Positions 44,922 through 53,387 of a stretch of 64,000 nucleotides of DNA are shown piece by piece (position 1 is the stretch's first letter; every line of letters begins with the position of its first letter). The translations under genes were made by a program, and so were the position numbers. The notes under the pieces were generated by a model. That model did not search any database. It was not told the origin of the DNA and saw nothing but the letters and a program-made list of their open reading frames with translations. Location: assembly GCA_937870795.1 (NCBI GenBank), contig CALMWS010000219.1, forward strand, positions 31,422 to 95,421. The letters are read 5' to 3'. The DNA is from an uncultured Bacteroidota bacterium. GTDB lineage: Bacteria > Bacteroidota > Bacteroidia > Chitinophagales > Saprospiraceae.

Positions 44922-45759
44922 AGGGAGCGGGCTTCTGTTTTGTAATGATCGTCCATTCTTTGTAAGCCTCCGGAAATAAACGCGCATATTGATCGGCAAA
45001 ATCAAAAAAAGCAACAAGGTGCACTACCCTAAAGTCAAGCTCCTGAATGCCACAGGTTCTCTGAATTATATTGGCATTGATACCTTGGATCTGTTCAAGT
45101 CCATCCCAGCCTATTTGGTCAATGTGAACAAATTTGTGGTTTTTATACAAAGCAAGAAAAGCTTCTGCATAGCCGTGTAGTATGATGTTGTAATACATGG
45201 ATGGATTGACGATGCCTGGCAAGCCCTGTTCGGTAGAAAAAATAAGCATGCCATCTTCTGTATCCGTTTCTACCGTGTGCAGATATTGCTTGCGGGGCGT
45301 GGGAAACGGATGTTTGTAAAGATAGATACGATCCATATCTCCCAGCAAAAAATCATCATGCCCCAACATCAGTCTCACAACCTGAGACGATATGATGTTT
45401 TTGATGTCAAATGGTACCGTTCTTAGTTCTTTGGATCCTACGCTCTGGAATGACCTGGCTTCAACATAAAGGACCAACCTTTTCTCAAATTCTCTTTTTT
45501 CGGATTCTGTGTATCGGTGGTAAAAAGGAAGGTATTCTTTGATCCAGCTCAAAATTTTGGGATCAAGCGGCGGGGTGTGTCTTTTCATCCACCAAAAATC
45601 AAGCTGCCCATGAAAAATGTAAAGGGTTACCAATAAAACGACCGGAACAAAAATATAAACGGTGTTGGAAGCACCGGGTTGAAATAGCAGATATAAAAAA
45701 TACCCGGCCGCCAGAATCAAAGGCAGGGACAATAAGCGGGAGATTGAATATATCTTCAT
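44905..45759 (-). CDS. MtfA/M90-like membrane-anchored protein lacking the HExxH zinc site
   Basis: 284 residues with two N-terminal membrane segments (about 8-26 and 33-50), then a domain resembling the M90 (MtfA) peptidases: LPFYHRYTESEKREFEKRL, VEARSFQSVG, ISSQVVRLMLG, DRIYLYKHPFPTP, DGMLIFSTEQGL. In active MtfA the next block is VxLHEFAHxLD. Here it reads NIILHGYAEAFLALY: His195 is kept, but the catalytic Glu is Gly196 and the second zinc His is Glu199. The downstream glutamate ligand region (VVHLVAFFDFADQY) also lacks the usual Glu. It is therefore probably a non-catalytic relative. MtfA binds the Mlc repressor in enterics; no such link is visible here. Confidence 0.75.
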   Translation of the reverse strand: MKIYSISRLLSLPLILAAGYFLYLLFQPGASNTVYIFVPVVLLVTLYIFHGQLDFWWMKRHTPPLDPKILSWIKEYLPFYHRYTESEKREFEKRLVLYVEARSFQSVGSKELRTVPFDIKNIISSQVVRLMLGHDDFLLGDMDRIYLYKHPFPTPRKQYLHTVETDTEDGMLIFSTEQGLPGIVNPSMYYNIILHGYAEAFLALYKNHKFVHIDQIGWDGLEQIQGINANIIQRTCGIQELDFRVVHLVAFFDFADQYARLFPEAYKEWTIITKQKPAPYEVRH

Positions 45760-45819
45760 GCTACAAACATATAAAAATCCCCGTTTGATTTTTTCGAATT
45801 TTTATCCGGGAAAAATGTA

Positions 45820-46476
45820 TCAGTCTTTCTTTTTCTTTCTTTTGAAGTCGCCCCTTTTCCAGGCCTCTATAAATCTTTTCCAGGCCATGATGTCAAATAT
45901 CTTTTGTGGTTTGTACTGGCCCACATATTTATAATCTTCTGCCTGCTGCCTCATATAAACGGATGAGGCTTCTTTACCATCTACAGACACGGTGTGCCGC
46001 ATCCTGGTCAATACTTCGTGGGCAAGATTGGTTTGTGCCTGTTCTCTGAGTTCGTTGGTAATGTCGATGGCCAGAAATTCCTGTTTGAAATGCTCGCGTG
46101 AGGGCCATGGGTAAATGACCACTTCATCGAGCCAGATATTATCTTCAGACATGATCTGGATCCAGGTATAATAAGATGAAGATAGTGTATCAGGTATGGT
46201 ATATTCCACATTTTTAAATCCTATCCTCGAAAAAATGACCGTTTCTCCCTTGAGGGCAACAAATGAAAAGAAACCTTCGTAATCTGATACACTGCCCCTT
46301 GATGTGCCTTTTACTGCTATGGTGGTATAGGGCAGAGGCGCTATTTCGCCATGCTCGTCGGGTCCCACCACTTTTCCGGAAAATTGAATCGGTTGGGGTT
46401 CAGACTCCTTTTTTTGTCCGGATAAGGGTAAATAACTTAAAATTAATAAAAGCCAAAGAGCAATTCTTCCAGCCAT
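45820..46476 (-). CDS. exported protein with carboxypeptidase-regulatory-like domain
   Basis: 218 residues. Signal peptide ends PLSGQ. A single carboxypeptidase-regulatory-like domain (FSGKVVGPDEHGEIAPLPYT, IAVKGTSRGSVSDYEGFFSF, VIFSRIGFKNVEYTIPD; about 32-105) is followed by a helical, basic C-terminal region ending KRGDFKRKKKKD. Such small proteins without a plug or barrel occur often in Bacteroidota and are thought to be periplasmic; role unknown. Divergent from the dipeptidase gene, 170 bp away, with a probable shared control region. Confidence 0.75.
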   Translation of the reverse strand: MAGRIALWLLLILSYLPLSGQKKESEPQPIQFSGKVVGPDEHGEIAPLPYTTIAVKGTSRGSVSDYEGFFSFVALKGETVIFSRIGFKNVEYTIPDTLSSSYYTWIQIMSEDNIWLDEVVIYPWPSREHFKQEFLAIDITNELREQAQTNLAHEVLTRMRHTVSVDGKEASSVYMRQQAEDYKYVGQYKPQKIFDIMAWKRFIEAWKRGDFKRKKKKD

Positions 46477-46599
46477 ACAAAATGCTTTAATTGATCTAAC
46501 GAATGTACGTTGTTTTGGTCATGGTGTAACGTCTATTTAACAAAGTTTTAATGTTTAATGTTGATTTGTTGGGCTTTGGCAGTCCATTCAGTGTTCTTG

Positions 46600-46631
46600 T
46601 TGACAAAACTGAAAGGATATCGCTATTTTTG
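46600..46631 (+). promoter_or_regulatory. promoter of the dipeptidase operon (TTG-N21-TATTTTTG)
   Basis: TATTTTTG at 46624-46631 is a perfect -7 element, with TTG at 46600-46602 as -33. It ends 15 bp before the ATG at 46647 and lies inside the longer reading frame from 46551, supporting the later start. Confidence 0.55.
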
Positions 46632-46646
46632 ATCAAAATATCGTCA

Positions 46647-47852
46647 ATGTTTAAATGGCTGGTTTTCTTTTTATTGCTTGTTATGGGTGCCTGCAGCTCT
46701 TCCCACCGCACCTCAAAACAGGCCAATTTGCTGGCCCACAAATACATCATAGCCGATGGGCATGTTGACCTTCCTTATCGGCTGAAAGTCAAAAATTTCA
46801 GATTCCAGAAAGAATATGTAGGCATTCCTCTCTCCTCAAAAGAAGGAGATTTTGATTTTGTCCGCGCCAAAAAAGGAGGCTTGTCTGCCCCATTTATGTC
46901 AATTTACATTCCCGCCCACCTCAGTCCGGCCGAAGGCAGATTGTTGTCAGACTCCTTGATTCAAATGGTCAAAGGCATTGCAGCCGCACACCCCTCTCAC
47001 TTTGCCATTGCCCGTAGCCCTCAGGATGTAAATACCTCCTTCGCTATTGGATTGGTTTCTCTGCCAATGGGCATGGAAAACGGGTCTCCAATCAGCACAC
47101 TCGCCGATCTGAAATATTTCAAAAATCAGGGCATTAGTTACATCACCCTTACCCATTCCAAAAGCAACGCCATCTGTGATTCTTCTTACGACACCCTTAG
47201 ACCCTGGACAGGCCTGAGTCCCTTTGGTTTTGAGGTGGTTAGGGAAATGAATCGTTTGGGCATTATGATCGATGTTTCGCATATTTCTGATTCCAGTTTT
47301 TGGGATGTAATGCATACCACCAAGGTCCCTGTAATTGCTTCACACAGCTCTGCCCGTAAGTTTACACCAGGTTTTGAAAGGAATATGTCTGACGACCTCA
47401 TTCGGGCCATGAAAACCAATGGTGGTGTTATCATGGTAAATTTTGGTTCTGATTTTGTTGACGGAAATGTAACGTCTACCAATAAAAACAATGAGACCAT
47501 CATAGCTGAGGTTTTAAAAAGAAAAAACATCCCAGCCGACAGCGAACAAGGAAGAGCATGGATCGAACGATTCCGCAAACAAAACCCCAGATTATATGCA
47601 GATGTCGAAAAAGTTGCAGATCATATCGACCACATAGTATCTTTGGCCGGCATTGACCACGTGGGTTTCGGTTCGGATTTTGATGGCGTAGGTGATAGTT
47701 TGCCCAACGGCTTGAAAGACGTTTCGGATTATCCCAATCTCATTGCCAGTTTGCTGCGCAGGGGTTATACTGAAAATGAAATAGAAAAAATTTGTTACAA
47801 AAATCTTTTCAGAGTATGGGAAGAGGTACTTACTTACAATGATGGAAAATAA
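46647..47852 (+). CDS. M19-family membrane dipeptidase, lipoprotein
   Basis: Zinc dipeptidase of the renal-dipeptidase family. From the ATG at 46647 it is 401 residues and starts with a lipoprotein signal (LLLVMGACSSS, Cys16). Metal and active-site motifs: IIADGHVDLPYR (His-x-Asp), MGMENGSPISTLADLKYF (bridging Glu), GIMIDVSHISDSSFW, PVIASHSSARKF, HVGFGSDFDGVGDSLPNGL. All are conserved. Probably hydrolyses dipeptides outside the inner membrane, feeding peptide uptake. Its stop overlaps the next gene by 14 bp. Confidence 0.93.
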   Translation: MFKWLVFFLLLVMGACSSSHRTSKQANLLAHKYIIADGHVDLPYRLKVKNFRFQKEYVGIPLSSKEGDFDFVRAKKGGLSAPFMSIYIPAHLSPAEGRLLSDSLIQMVKGIAAAHPSHFAIARSPQDVNTSFAIGLVSLPMGMENGSPISTLADLKYFKNQGISYITLTHSKSNAICDSSYDTLRPWTGLSPFGFEVVREMNRLGIMIDVSHISDSSFWDVMHTTKVPVIASHSSARKFTPGFERNMSDDLIRAMKTNGGVIMVNFGSDFVDGNVTSTNKNNETIIAEVLKRKNIPADSEQGRAWIERFRKQNPRLYADVEKVADHIDHIVSLAGIDHVGFGSDFDGVGDSLPNGLKDVSDYPNLIASLLRRGYTENEIEKICYKNLFRVWEEVLTYNDGK

Positions 47853-48408
47853 TCTGGAAAATACAACGCAAAACGATTTCGACAATTCCCAAAAGAGTGT
47901 TTTGGATCTGCCCAAAATGGAAGCCGTTTTGTACGAAGCTTTGCATACAAATACCCTGTATGTCAATCTGATTGTGCTGTGCATCATATTTCTTTTTATT
48001 GAAGCGGGGGTCTGCGTTTTGGCTTTTACAGTTGAGGAGGTGCGGCCTTATTGGGTTTTATCGGTAGCAGGTGTAGCCATTGTATTTGGCTTATTGGCCT
48101 GGATAGAATTCAAAGCCTTCAAATTTAGAGGTTATGCCTTGCGAAATCACGACCTGCTTTTCAGAGAAGGCTGGTTGTGGAAGTCGTGGACCGTGATACC
48201 TTTCAACAGAATTCAACACCTCGAAATCAACCAGGGACCCATTGACCGGCTTTTTGACCTTGCATCTCTTCAGCTTTATACGGCGGGGGGGGCATCATCC
48301 GATATTGAAATTGATGGTTTGACCCCACAAAGGGCCGCCGATATCAAAACGTTTATTATGGCTCAAAACACCACACTTAAACAAAATGAGTCAGAGCCCG
48401 CAATATGA
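47839..48408 (+). CDS. membrane protein with bacterial PH domain (YdbS-like)
   Basis: 189 residues: hydrophilic start, two membrane helices (NLIVLCIIFLFIEAGVCVLA and VLSVAGVAIVFGLLAW), then a bPH2 domain (YALRNHDLLFREGWLWKSW, VIPFNRIQHLEINQGPIDRL, LASLQLYTAGG). Such proteins usually occur as a YdbS/YdbT pair, as here. Function is not established. Overlaps the dipeptidase upstream and the YdbT-like gene downstream (23 bp). Confidence 0.88.
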   Translation: MMENNLENTTQNDFDNSQKSVLDLPKMEAVLYEALHTNTLYVNLIVLCIIFLFIEAGVCVLAFTVEEVRPYWVLSVAGVAIVFGLLAWIEFKAFKFRGYALRNHDLLFREGWLWKSWTVIPFNRIQHLEINQGPIDRLFDLASLQLYTAGGASSDIEIDGLTPQRAADIKTFIMAQNTTLKQNESEPAI

Positions 48409-49864
48409 TTTTTCTACACCACAAAGGCAATCAACCGTTGCCATTTTACTGGTGGTATTTAAGACCCTTCGCGTACTTTTCAGACAGATTGCTCTGCCCT
48501 TTTTGGTCTTCGTTTTCATGGGTAAAAAAAGCAGCGATTTTGGTACCTATTTTGTGATTTTTATTTCCGGCATTTCATTGGTTTCGATGATTTATTCCAT
48601 CATCAATCATTTCAGGAGCTATTATTACATATCCCATGATGAATTGATCGTACACTCGGGTATTTTGGGAAAGAAAAAATTATCCATTCCGCTGGAAAGA
48701 ATCCAATCCATCAACTTCGAACAAAATCTGATCCATCGTTTATTCAGGGTCAAAAAGCTGAAGCTCGACACAGCGGGAACCGGTGAAAAAGAAATGGAAT
48801 TGGCCGCCATTGACTCAGACAAAGCAGAAGCATTGCGGTCTTTGTTGATTCACCGTAGTCATACCATTCCGGTGGCTGTAGCTTATTCGGCTAAACATGA
48901 TGATTTGATTTTTCAGCTGGGTTTTGTTGATTTGATCAGGGCGGGTTTTGTAGAAAACCACCTCAAATCCGGCGGTTTGATTTTTGTGTTTTTATGGTGG
49001 ATGTACGCCAATTTGCAGGAAGTTGGCATCAATGCAGAAGACTACATCGAAGACGTCCAACGACCCTCTTTCAGCATAACCCTTTATGCTTTGGGCATAG
49101 GTTTTTTCCTGCTATTGTCTCTTGTTATTTCTATGGTACGAACCATTTTTAAATACTACAACCTCCATCTCAAACGATCCGGCAATGGCTTTGTCATCCA
49201 ACTTGGCTTGTTCAATACACAAACCATTTCTGCTCTGGATCACAAAATACAAACCGTTTCGTGGTCAGACAATCTGCTTAAAAAGATATTGAAGATCCAC
49301 GACCTGAGACTCAAACAAGCCTCCAACAAAGAGGTGGAGAGCAAGGAGTCGATCACCGTACCCGGATGCAGCATCAACCACATCGAGGAAGTCTGCGCCT
49401 ATGTTTTTCCAGGTTGGGTGAAAGATGATTTCCGGTTTTCATCTGTCAGCAAAGCCTATCTGTGGAGGAGTTATTACTTTTCAGTCTTACTGGTATTGCT
49501 GATCATAGCGATCTCCTGGTTTTTCGAAAGTTATGCTTCCATTTATGCTGCCATCGTCTTACTTTGTTTTCTGATACTGATGAGTTATCTGGGCTATAAA
49601 AAGTTGGGGTATTCAATAAACGACAAGTGGATCTATTTAAAAGGCGGGGCATTTGGAGATAAAAATGTAGTATCTGCCATTTACAAAACACAGAGTATTA
49701 AAATTTCACAAAACCCTTTTCAAAAGAAAAAAAATCTGGTTAATCTCACATTATACAATGCGTCGGGAAGCGAGAGCATTCCGTTTATTGATCAGAAAAC
49801 AGCATATGAAATGGCCAATTCTATCATATTTAAAGTGGAAACAGATAAAAGGAGCTGGATGTAG
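48386..49864 (+). CDS. membrane protein with three bacterial PH domains (YdbT-like)
   Basis: 492 residues, larger partner of the preceding protein. Three bPH2 units separated by pairs of membrane helices: YYISHDELIVHSGILGKKKL with IPLERIQSINFEQNLIHRLF (about 75-130); YYNLHLKRSGNGFVIQLGLF with LDHKIQTVSWSDNLLKKIL (about 255-310); and LGYSINDKWIYLKGGAFGD with IYKTQSIKISQNPFQ (about 405-455). This matches YdbT. Role unknown, possibly envelope maintenance. Confidence 0.88.
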   Translation: MSQSPQYDFSTPQRQSTVAILLVVFKTLRVLFRQIALPFLVFVFMGKKSSDFGTYFVIFISGISLVSMIYSIINHFRSYYYISHDELIVHSGILGKKKLSIPLERIQSINFEQNLIHRLFRVKKLKLDTAGTGEKEMELAAIDSDKAEALRSLLIHRSHTIPVAVAYSAKHDDLIFQLGFVDLIRAGFVENHLKSGGLIFVFLWWMYANLQEVGINAEDYIEDVQRPSFSITLYALGIGFFLLLSLVISMVRTIFKYYNLHLKRSGNGFVIQLGLFNTQTISALDHKIQTVSWSDNLLKKILKIHDLRLKQASNKEVESKESITVPGCSINHIEEVCAYVFPGWVKDDFRFSSVSKAYLWRSYYFSVLLVLLIIAISWFFESYASIYAAIVLLCFLILMSYLGYKKLGYSINDKWIYLKGGAFGDKNVVSAIYKTQSIKISQNPFQKKKNLVNLTLYNASGSESIPFIDQKTAYEMANSIIFKVETDKRSWM

Positions 49865-49886
49865 GCTGTTTTTGGGTGGTTTTTCA

Positions 49887-49894
49887 TACATTTG
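49887..49894 (+). promoter_or_regulatory. promoter -7 element (TACATTTG) of prs
   Basis: Perfect TAnnTTTG 23 bp before the prs start; the -33 partner is unclear. Confidence 0.45.
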
Positions 49895-49917
49895 AGGGCA
49901 AATAGAACCCTGTTTGT

Positions 49918-50850
49918 ATGCCTGATATAAAATTGCTTTCCGGATCGAGATCAAAATACCTCGCAGAAAAAATTTCAGATTATTATGGTTACCCACTTGG
50001 AGACTGCGATATACGTACCTTTAGTGACGGGGAAATGCGCATTGAAATCAATGAGTCTGTTAGGGGGGCTTATATCTTTTTTATTTCATCCACGTTTGGC
50101 CCATCAGACAACATCCTTGAGTTATTGCTGATGATCGATGCCGCCAAAAGGGCCAGCGCCGGCTACATTACAGCCGTTATTCCCTATTTTGGCTATGCCC
50201 GTCAAGACAGAAAAGACAAGCCCAGGGTTCCCATTTCTTCCAAATTGATCGCCAATTTGCTGGAAGCTGCAGGTGCAGACAGAATCATGACCATGGATTT
50301 GCACGCTGATCAAATCCAGGGCTTCTTTGACATACCTGTGGATCACTTAAAAAGTGAAGCCATCTTTATGCCCTACCTTCAGCAACAAGACCTCACCAAT
50401 GTTATATTTGCTTCTCCCGATGTAGGTGGCGTTAAAAGAGCAAGATCTTACGCCAAGTTTTTTGGGAAAGACCTGGTCATTTGTGATAAAGAGAGAAGAA
50501 AAGCCAACGAGGTTTCTGCCATTACGGTAATTGGTGATGTCAATGGCGCCGATGTCATCATGGTCGATGACCTGGTAGATACAGCCGGAACCATGTGTAA
50601 GGCTGCAGATGCTTTGATAGAAAAAGGGGCCAGGAGTGTGCGGGCTTTTTGTACCCATCCTGTCTTGTCGGGCAATGCTTATGAAAACATCAACAATTCA
50701 AAAATAACCGAAATTGTAACCACAGATACAATTCCACTGAAAGAACATTGTGACAAAATAAAAGTATTGTCCTGCGCCCAGTTGTTTGCCAAAGCCATCA
50801 GAAACACCCACGAATACCGATCTATTGCGGCTTTGTTTTTTGATAAATAA
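49918..50850 (+). CDS. prs: ribose-phosphate pyrophosphokinase
   Basis: Makes PRPP from ribose 5-phosphate and ATP for nucleotide, histidine and tryptophan synthesis. 310 residues. Motifs: KLLSGSRSKYLAEKISDYYG, FSDGEMRIEINESVRG, AVIPYFGYARQDRKDKPRVP, MTMDLHADQIQGFFDIPVDH, FASPDVGGVKRARSYAKFFG and the PRPP loop VDDLVDTAGTMCKAADAL. Length and motifs are full. The outer-membrane protein at 50864 follows after 13 bp. Confidence 0.96.
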   Translation: MPDIKLLSGSRSKYLAEKISDYYGYPLGDCDIRTFSDGEMRIEINESVRGAYIFFISSTFGPSDNILELLLMIDAAKRASAGYITAVIPYFGYARQDRKDKPRVPISSKLIANLLEAAGADRIMTMDLHADQIQGFFDIPVDHLKSEAIFMPYLQQQDLTNVIFASPDVGGVKRARSYAKFFGKDLVICDKERRKANEVSAITVIGDVNGADVIMVDDLVDTAGTMCKAADALIEKGARSVRAFCTHPVLSGNAYENINNSKITEIVTTDTIPLKEHCDKIKVLSCAQLFAKAIRNTHEYRSIAALFFDK

Positions 50851-50863
50851 ACACTATTAACAT

Positions 50864-51571
50864 ATGAATTACTTCAAGACCTTATTGCTTGCTGCATCTG
50901 CTTTATCTCTTCACTCGTGTGCCAGCCTTACCGGCTACCAGGATGGACGTGCCCTGGGAGAAGAAAAAACAGAGGTAGGTGTCTCTCTCAACGTGTCACA
51001 AAGCCCTGATTTCTTTTATGACGACGGTGAAGAGGTACTGGACGAAAATTTTGCATTTCCCAACCTGGAACTTACCGGCCGTTACGGTGTTTCTGATAAG
51101 TTTGACGTAGGAGTAAAACTCAATACCAACCTCAATCTGAGCATCACCACCAAATACCAGTTTTTGGGTGACAGGCAGTCCAAAGCAGCCATGGCCATTG
51201 GCGCCGATGTGGGTACTTTTGGCATAATAAGCAGTCTGTGGAATGCCCAGCTACCTTTGTATTTTAGCTTACACCCATCCGATAAATTTACATGGTATCT
51301 TTCGCCCAGGTATATTTTCCAATTTGCCACAGGAGATTTGAGCACCAATATCAGCTACCTGGGAGGCAATACAGGGTTACTCTTCGGTCGTAAGCACAAA
51401 TTTGGCTTTGATCTTGGATATTACAACCTTACTGATTTTGATGGTTCCGGGGTCAACTTACTTACCATTGGCATAGGCGGTAAATTCGTTTTTGGAGGAA
51501 AAGACGAAGATACCATGGACGATGAAATGGCACCAGAAGAAAACAAAAAACCAAAAAGAAGAAGAAAATAA
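50864..51571 (+). CDS. outer-membrane beta-barrel-like lipoprotein, function unknown
   Basis: 235 residues. N-terminal signal with a lipobox-like LHSCAS (Cys19). The body is a series of amphipathic strands with Gly and aromatic residues (TEVGVSLNVSQSPDFFYDD, LTGRYGVSDKFDVGVKLNTN, YFSLHPSDKFTWYLSPRYIF, LLFGRKHKFGFDLGYYNL), as in small barrels; a basic and acidic tail (EENKKPKRRRK) ends it. Likely outer-membrane. It may be cotranscribed with prs, but a functional link is not expected. Family not recognised. Confidence 0.65.
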   Translation: MNYFKTLLLAASALSLHSCASLTGYQDGRALGEEKTEVGVSLNVSQSPDFFYDDGEEVLDENFAFPNLELTGRYGVSDKFDVGVKLNTNLNLSITTKYQFLGDRQSKAAMAIGADVGTFGIISSLWNAQLPLYFSLHPSDKFTWYLSPRYIFQFATGDLSTNISYLGGNTGLLFGRKHKFGFDLGYYNLTDFDGSGVNLLTIGIGGKFVFGGKDEDTMDDEMAPEENKKPKRRRK

Positions 51572-51630
51572 AGCTTCCGCATTGGATACTTTTTTCTTGT
51601 TTTTTTCGTTGTCATAAAAAAAATTCAGGA

Positions 51631-52137
51631 TTGCACAAATTACTATGGATGGCTTTGGGCGTTGTGTGGGCGATTACTGCCGGCGCCCAAAGCTACAATA
51701 CAGCTTTCGGTTTTAGATTTGGTGATGACCTGGGATTTAGCTTTACCCAAAGGGTTCTGGATCATACTACCATTGACCTCAACGCCAGCGATGGCTTGTT
51801 TTCACAACACAAATTTGTATCGCTTCAGATAAGAAGTAATTACGGGGTAATTACCAGAAGATTCAATTTTTTTCTGGGAGGAGGTGGCTTCCTTCGCACC
51901 CGCCAACTGGGGTCTGATGAGGTATTTGATGCTTCCCACATCAAAGGCGTTTCAGGTGTTATGGGGGCTGAATTTACACTCGGCAGGATCAATGTTTCTC
52001 TTGATTACATGCCGCAATACATTCTCAACAAAGATTATACCGGTCAAAAGTTGACTGCAGATTCTGCGCTTTCCATAAAATATGTGTTGTGGAAACGCAA
52101 GACAAAAATTCGAAAATTCTTCGAAAAAATCTTCTAA
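51631..52137 (+). CDS. small outer-membrane beta-barrel protein, function unknown
   Basis: 168 residues with a TTG start at 51631; the later ATG (51649) would remove the only positive charge of the signal peptide, so TTG is preferred. Signal cleavage near TAGAQ. Mature strands (AFGFRFGDDLGFSFTQRVLD, IRSNYGVITRRFNFFLGGGG, MGAEFTLGRINVSLDYMPQY) resemble the protein at 25963, with the same FRFGDD/GLGY-type start and a DYMPQ/DWAPT segment near the end, suggesting they are distant paralogues. It ends with a basic KTKIRKFFEKIF. The last 4 bp overlap the convergent cinA. Confidence 0.65.
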   Translation: MHKLLWMALGVVWAITAGAQSYNTAFGFRFGDDLGFSFTQRVLDHTTIDLNASDGLFSQHKFVSLQIRSNYGVITRRFNFFLGGGGFLRTRQLGSDEVFDASHIKGVSGVMGAEFTLGRINVSLDYMPQYILNKDYTGQKLTADSALSIKYVLWKRKTKIRKFFEKIF

Positions 52138-53381
52138 CTGTAGTGCCTGATCACAAACCTACGGATCAGGTTCATGGCTACAACAGCTGCATATTCGATG
52201 TTTTTTAAGCGGTCTTTGGATGCCTTAATCAGTCTTGTTTCAATCACATCTTTGTTTCCGACTGCAATCCAAATGGTGCCCACAGGTTTTTCGGCTGTAC
52301 CCCCTCCCGGACCAGCAATACCGGATATGGCCACACCTACATCGATCATCATACGATTCAACAAACCCTGAACCATTTCTTCGACTACCTGCTGGCTTAC
52401 CGCCCCATGTTGCTGCAGGGTTTCGGCTTTTACATCCAACCACTGCTGTTTGCATTCATTGCTGTAAGAAACATAGCCTCCTTGAAAATACTCGGAGCTA
52501 CCTGCGACACCCGTTATTCTGTGTGCAAGATAGCCACCGGTACAACTTTCTGCTGTACCCAGTCGAAGGCCCTTTTTTATAAACACATTTAATAAGTGTT
52601 GTTCAAGACTTTCGTCATTGGTGCCGTATGCCAGTGTGCCAAGTGCCTCCTGGATTACTTTTGTATAATGATCTATGTTTTGCTTTAAAGAAAGCTCATC
52701 TGTTGATCTGCCTGTCAATCTTAATCGCACTGCTCCCAGCGAGGGCAAATAGGCAAGTTTAATGAAATCGGGCATGTCAACCAAAAGCGGTTCAATTCGA
52801 TCTGCTATGAAGGTTTCACCCTCACCAGCGGTCATAATGGTGCTGTGGAGGATGTGAAAATTTCCCTTCCTTTTCAACAACTCAGGCAACATCTCCTGCT
52901 CAAAGATGGCTTTCATTTCGTAGGGTACTCCGGGTACAGAAACCACAATGCCTTTGTCATCTTCCATCCACATGCCCGGTGCAGTGCCCATGCTGTTGTG
53001 CAGCAGCCTTGCATTCGAGGGCATGTAACACTGGTCTTCGTGCGCCTTGGTAAAGGTTTTTCCAAATCTTTCGTATATCGTTCTGATGTGTTCTTTGGTA
53101 GTTTCAGAAAAGGTCATTCCTACGCCATAGTACCTGCAAAGGGCCGTCTTGGTAATATCGTCTTTTGTTGGACCAAGTCCCCCTGTTATAATAACAAGCT
53201 CCGATTTTTGCTGACACATTTCTATAGCGGCAATCATATCCTGCAACTCGTCACCTACAGACCGCATTTCCACAACATCAATGCCCAGCTCATTGAGTTT
53301 GCTTGCCAGCCACGCTGAATTGGTGTCAACGATCTGACCAATCAGAATTTCATCTCCTATGGTTAAAATAGTACATTTCAT
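52134..53381 (-). CDS. cinA: CinA-family protein (nicotinamide mononucleotide deamidase)
   Basis: 415 residues with both standard domains. N-terminal molybdopterin-binding-like domain (CTILTIGDEILIGQIVDTNS, VIITGGLGPTKDDITKTAL, SMGTAPGMWMEDDKGIVVSV PGVPYEMK) and C-terminal deamidase domain (LGTAESCTGGYLAHRITGVAG, YSNECKQQWLDVK, GVAISGIAGPGGGTAEKPVG). It acts in pyridine nucleotide salvage and is linked to competence in some bacteria. Third gene of mreB-vanX-cinA, 6 bp after the dipeptidase stop. Confidence 0.94.
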   Translation of the reverse strand: MKCTILTIGDEILIGQIVDTNSAWLASKLNELGIDVVEMRSVGDELQDMIAAIEMCQQKSELVIITGGLGPTKDDITKTALCRYYGVGMTFSETTKEHIRTIYERFGKTFTKAHEDQCYMPSNARLLHNSMGTAPGMWMEDDKGIVVSVPGVPYEMKAIFEQEMLPELLKRKGNFHILHSTIMTAGEGETFIADRIEPLLVDMPDFIKLAYLPSLGAVRLRLTGRSTDELSLKQNIDHYTKVIQEALGTLAYGTNDESLEQHLLNVFIKKGLRLGTAESCTGGYLAHRITGVAGSSEYFQGGYVSYSNECKQQWLDVKAETLQQHGAVSQQVVEEMVQGLLNRMMIDVGVAISGIAGPGGGTAEKPVGTIWIAVGNKDVIETRLIKASKDRLKNIEYAAVVAMNLIRRFVIRHYS

Positions 53382-53387
53382 GGTAAT

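Noticed and set aside
44922-45017. Longer Ogt start at 45017
   Set aside because: It would overlap the M90-like gene by 113 bp and add 32 residues before the conserved Ogt start.
46551-46646. Upstream start of the dipeptidase at 46551
   Set aside because: The promoter -7 element lies inside this stretch and the lipoprotein signal begins at 46647.
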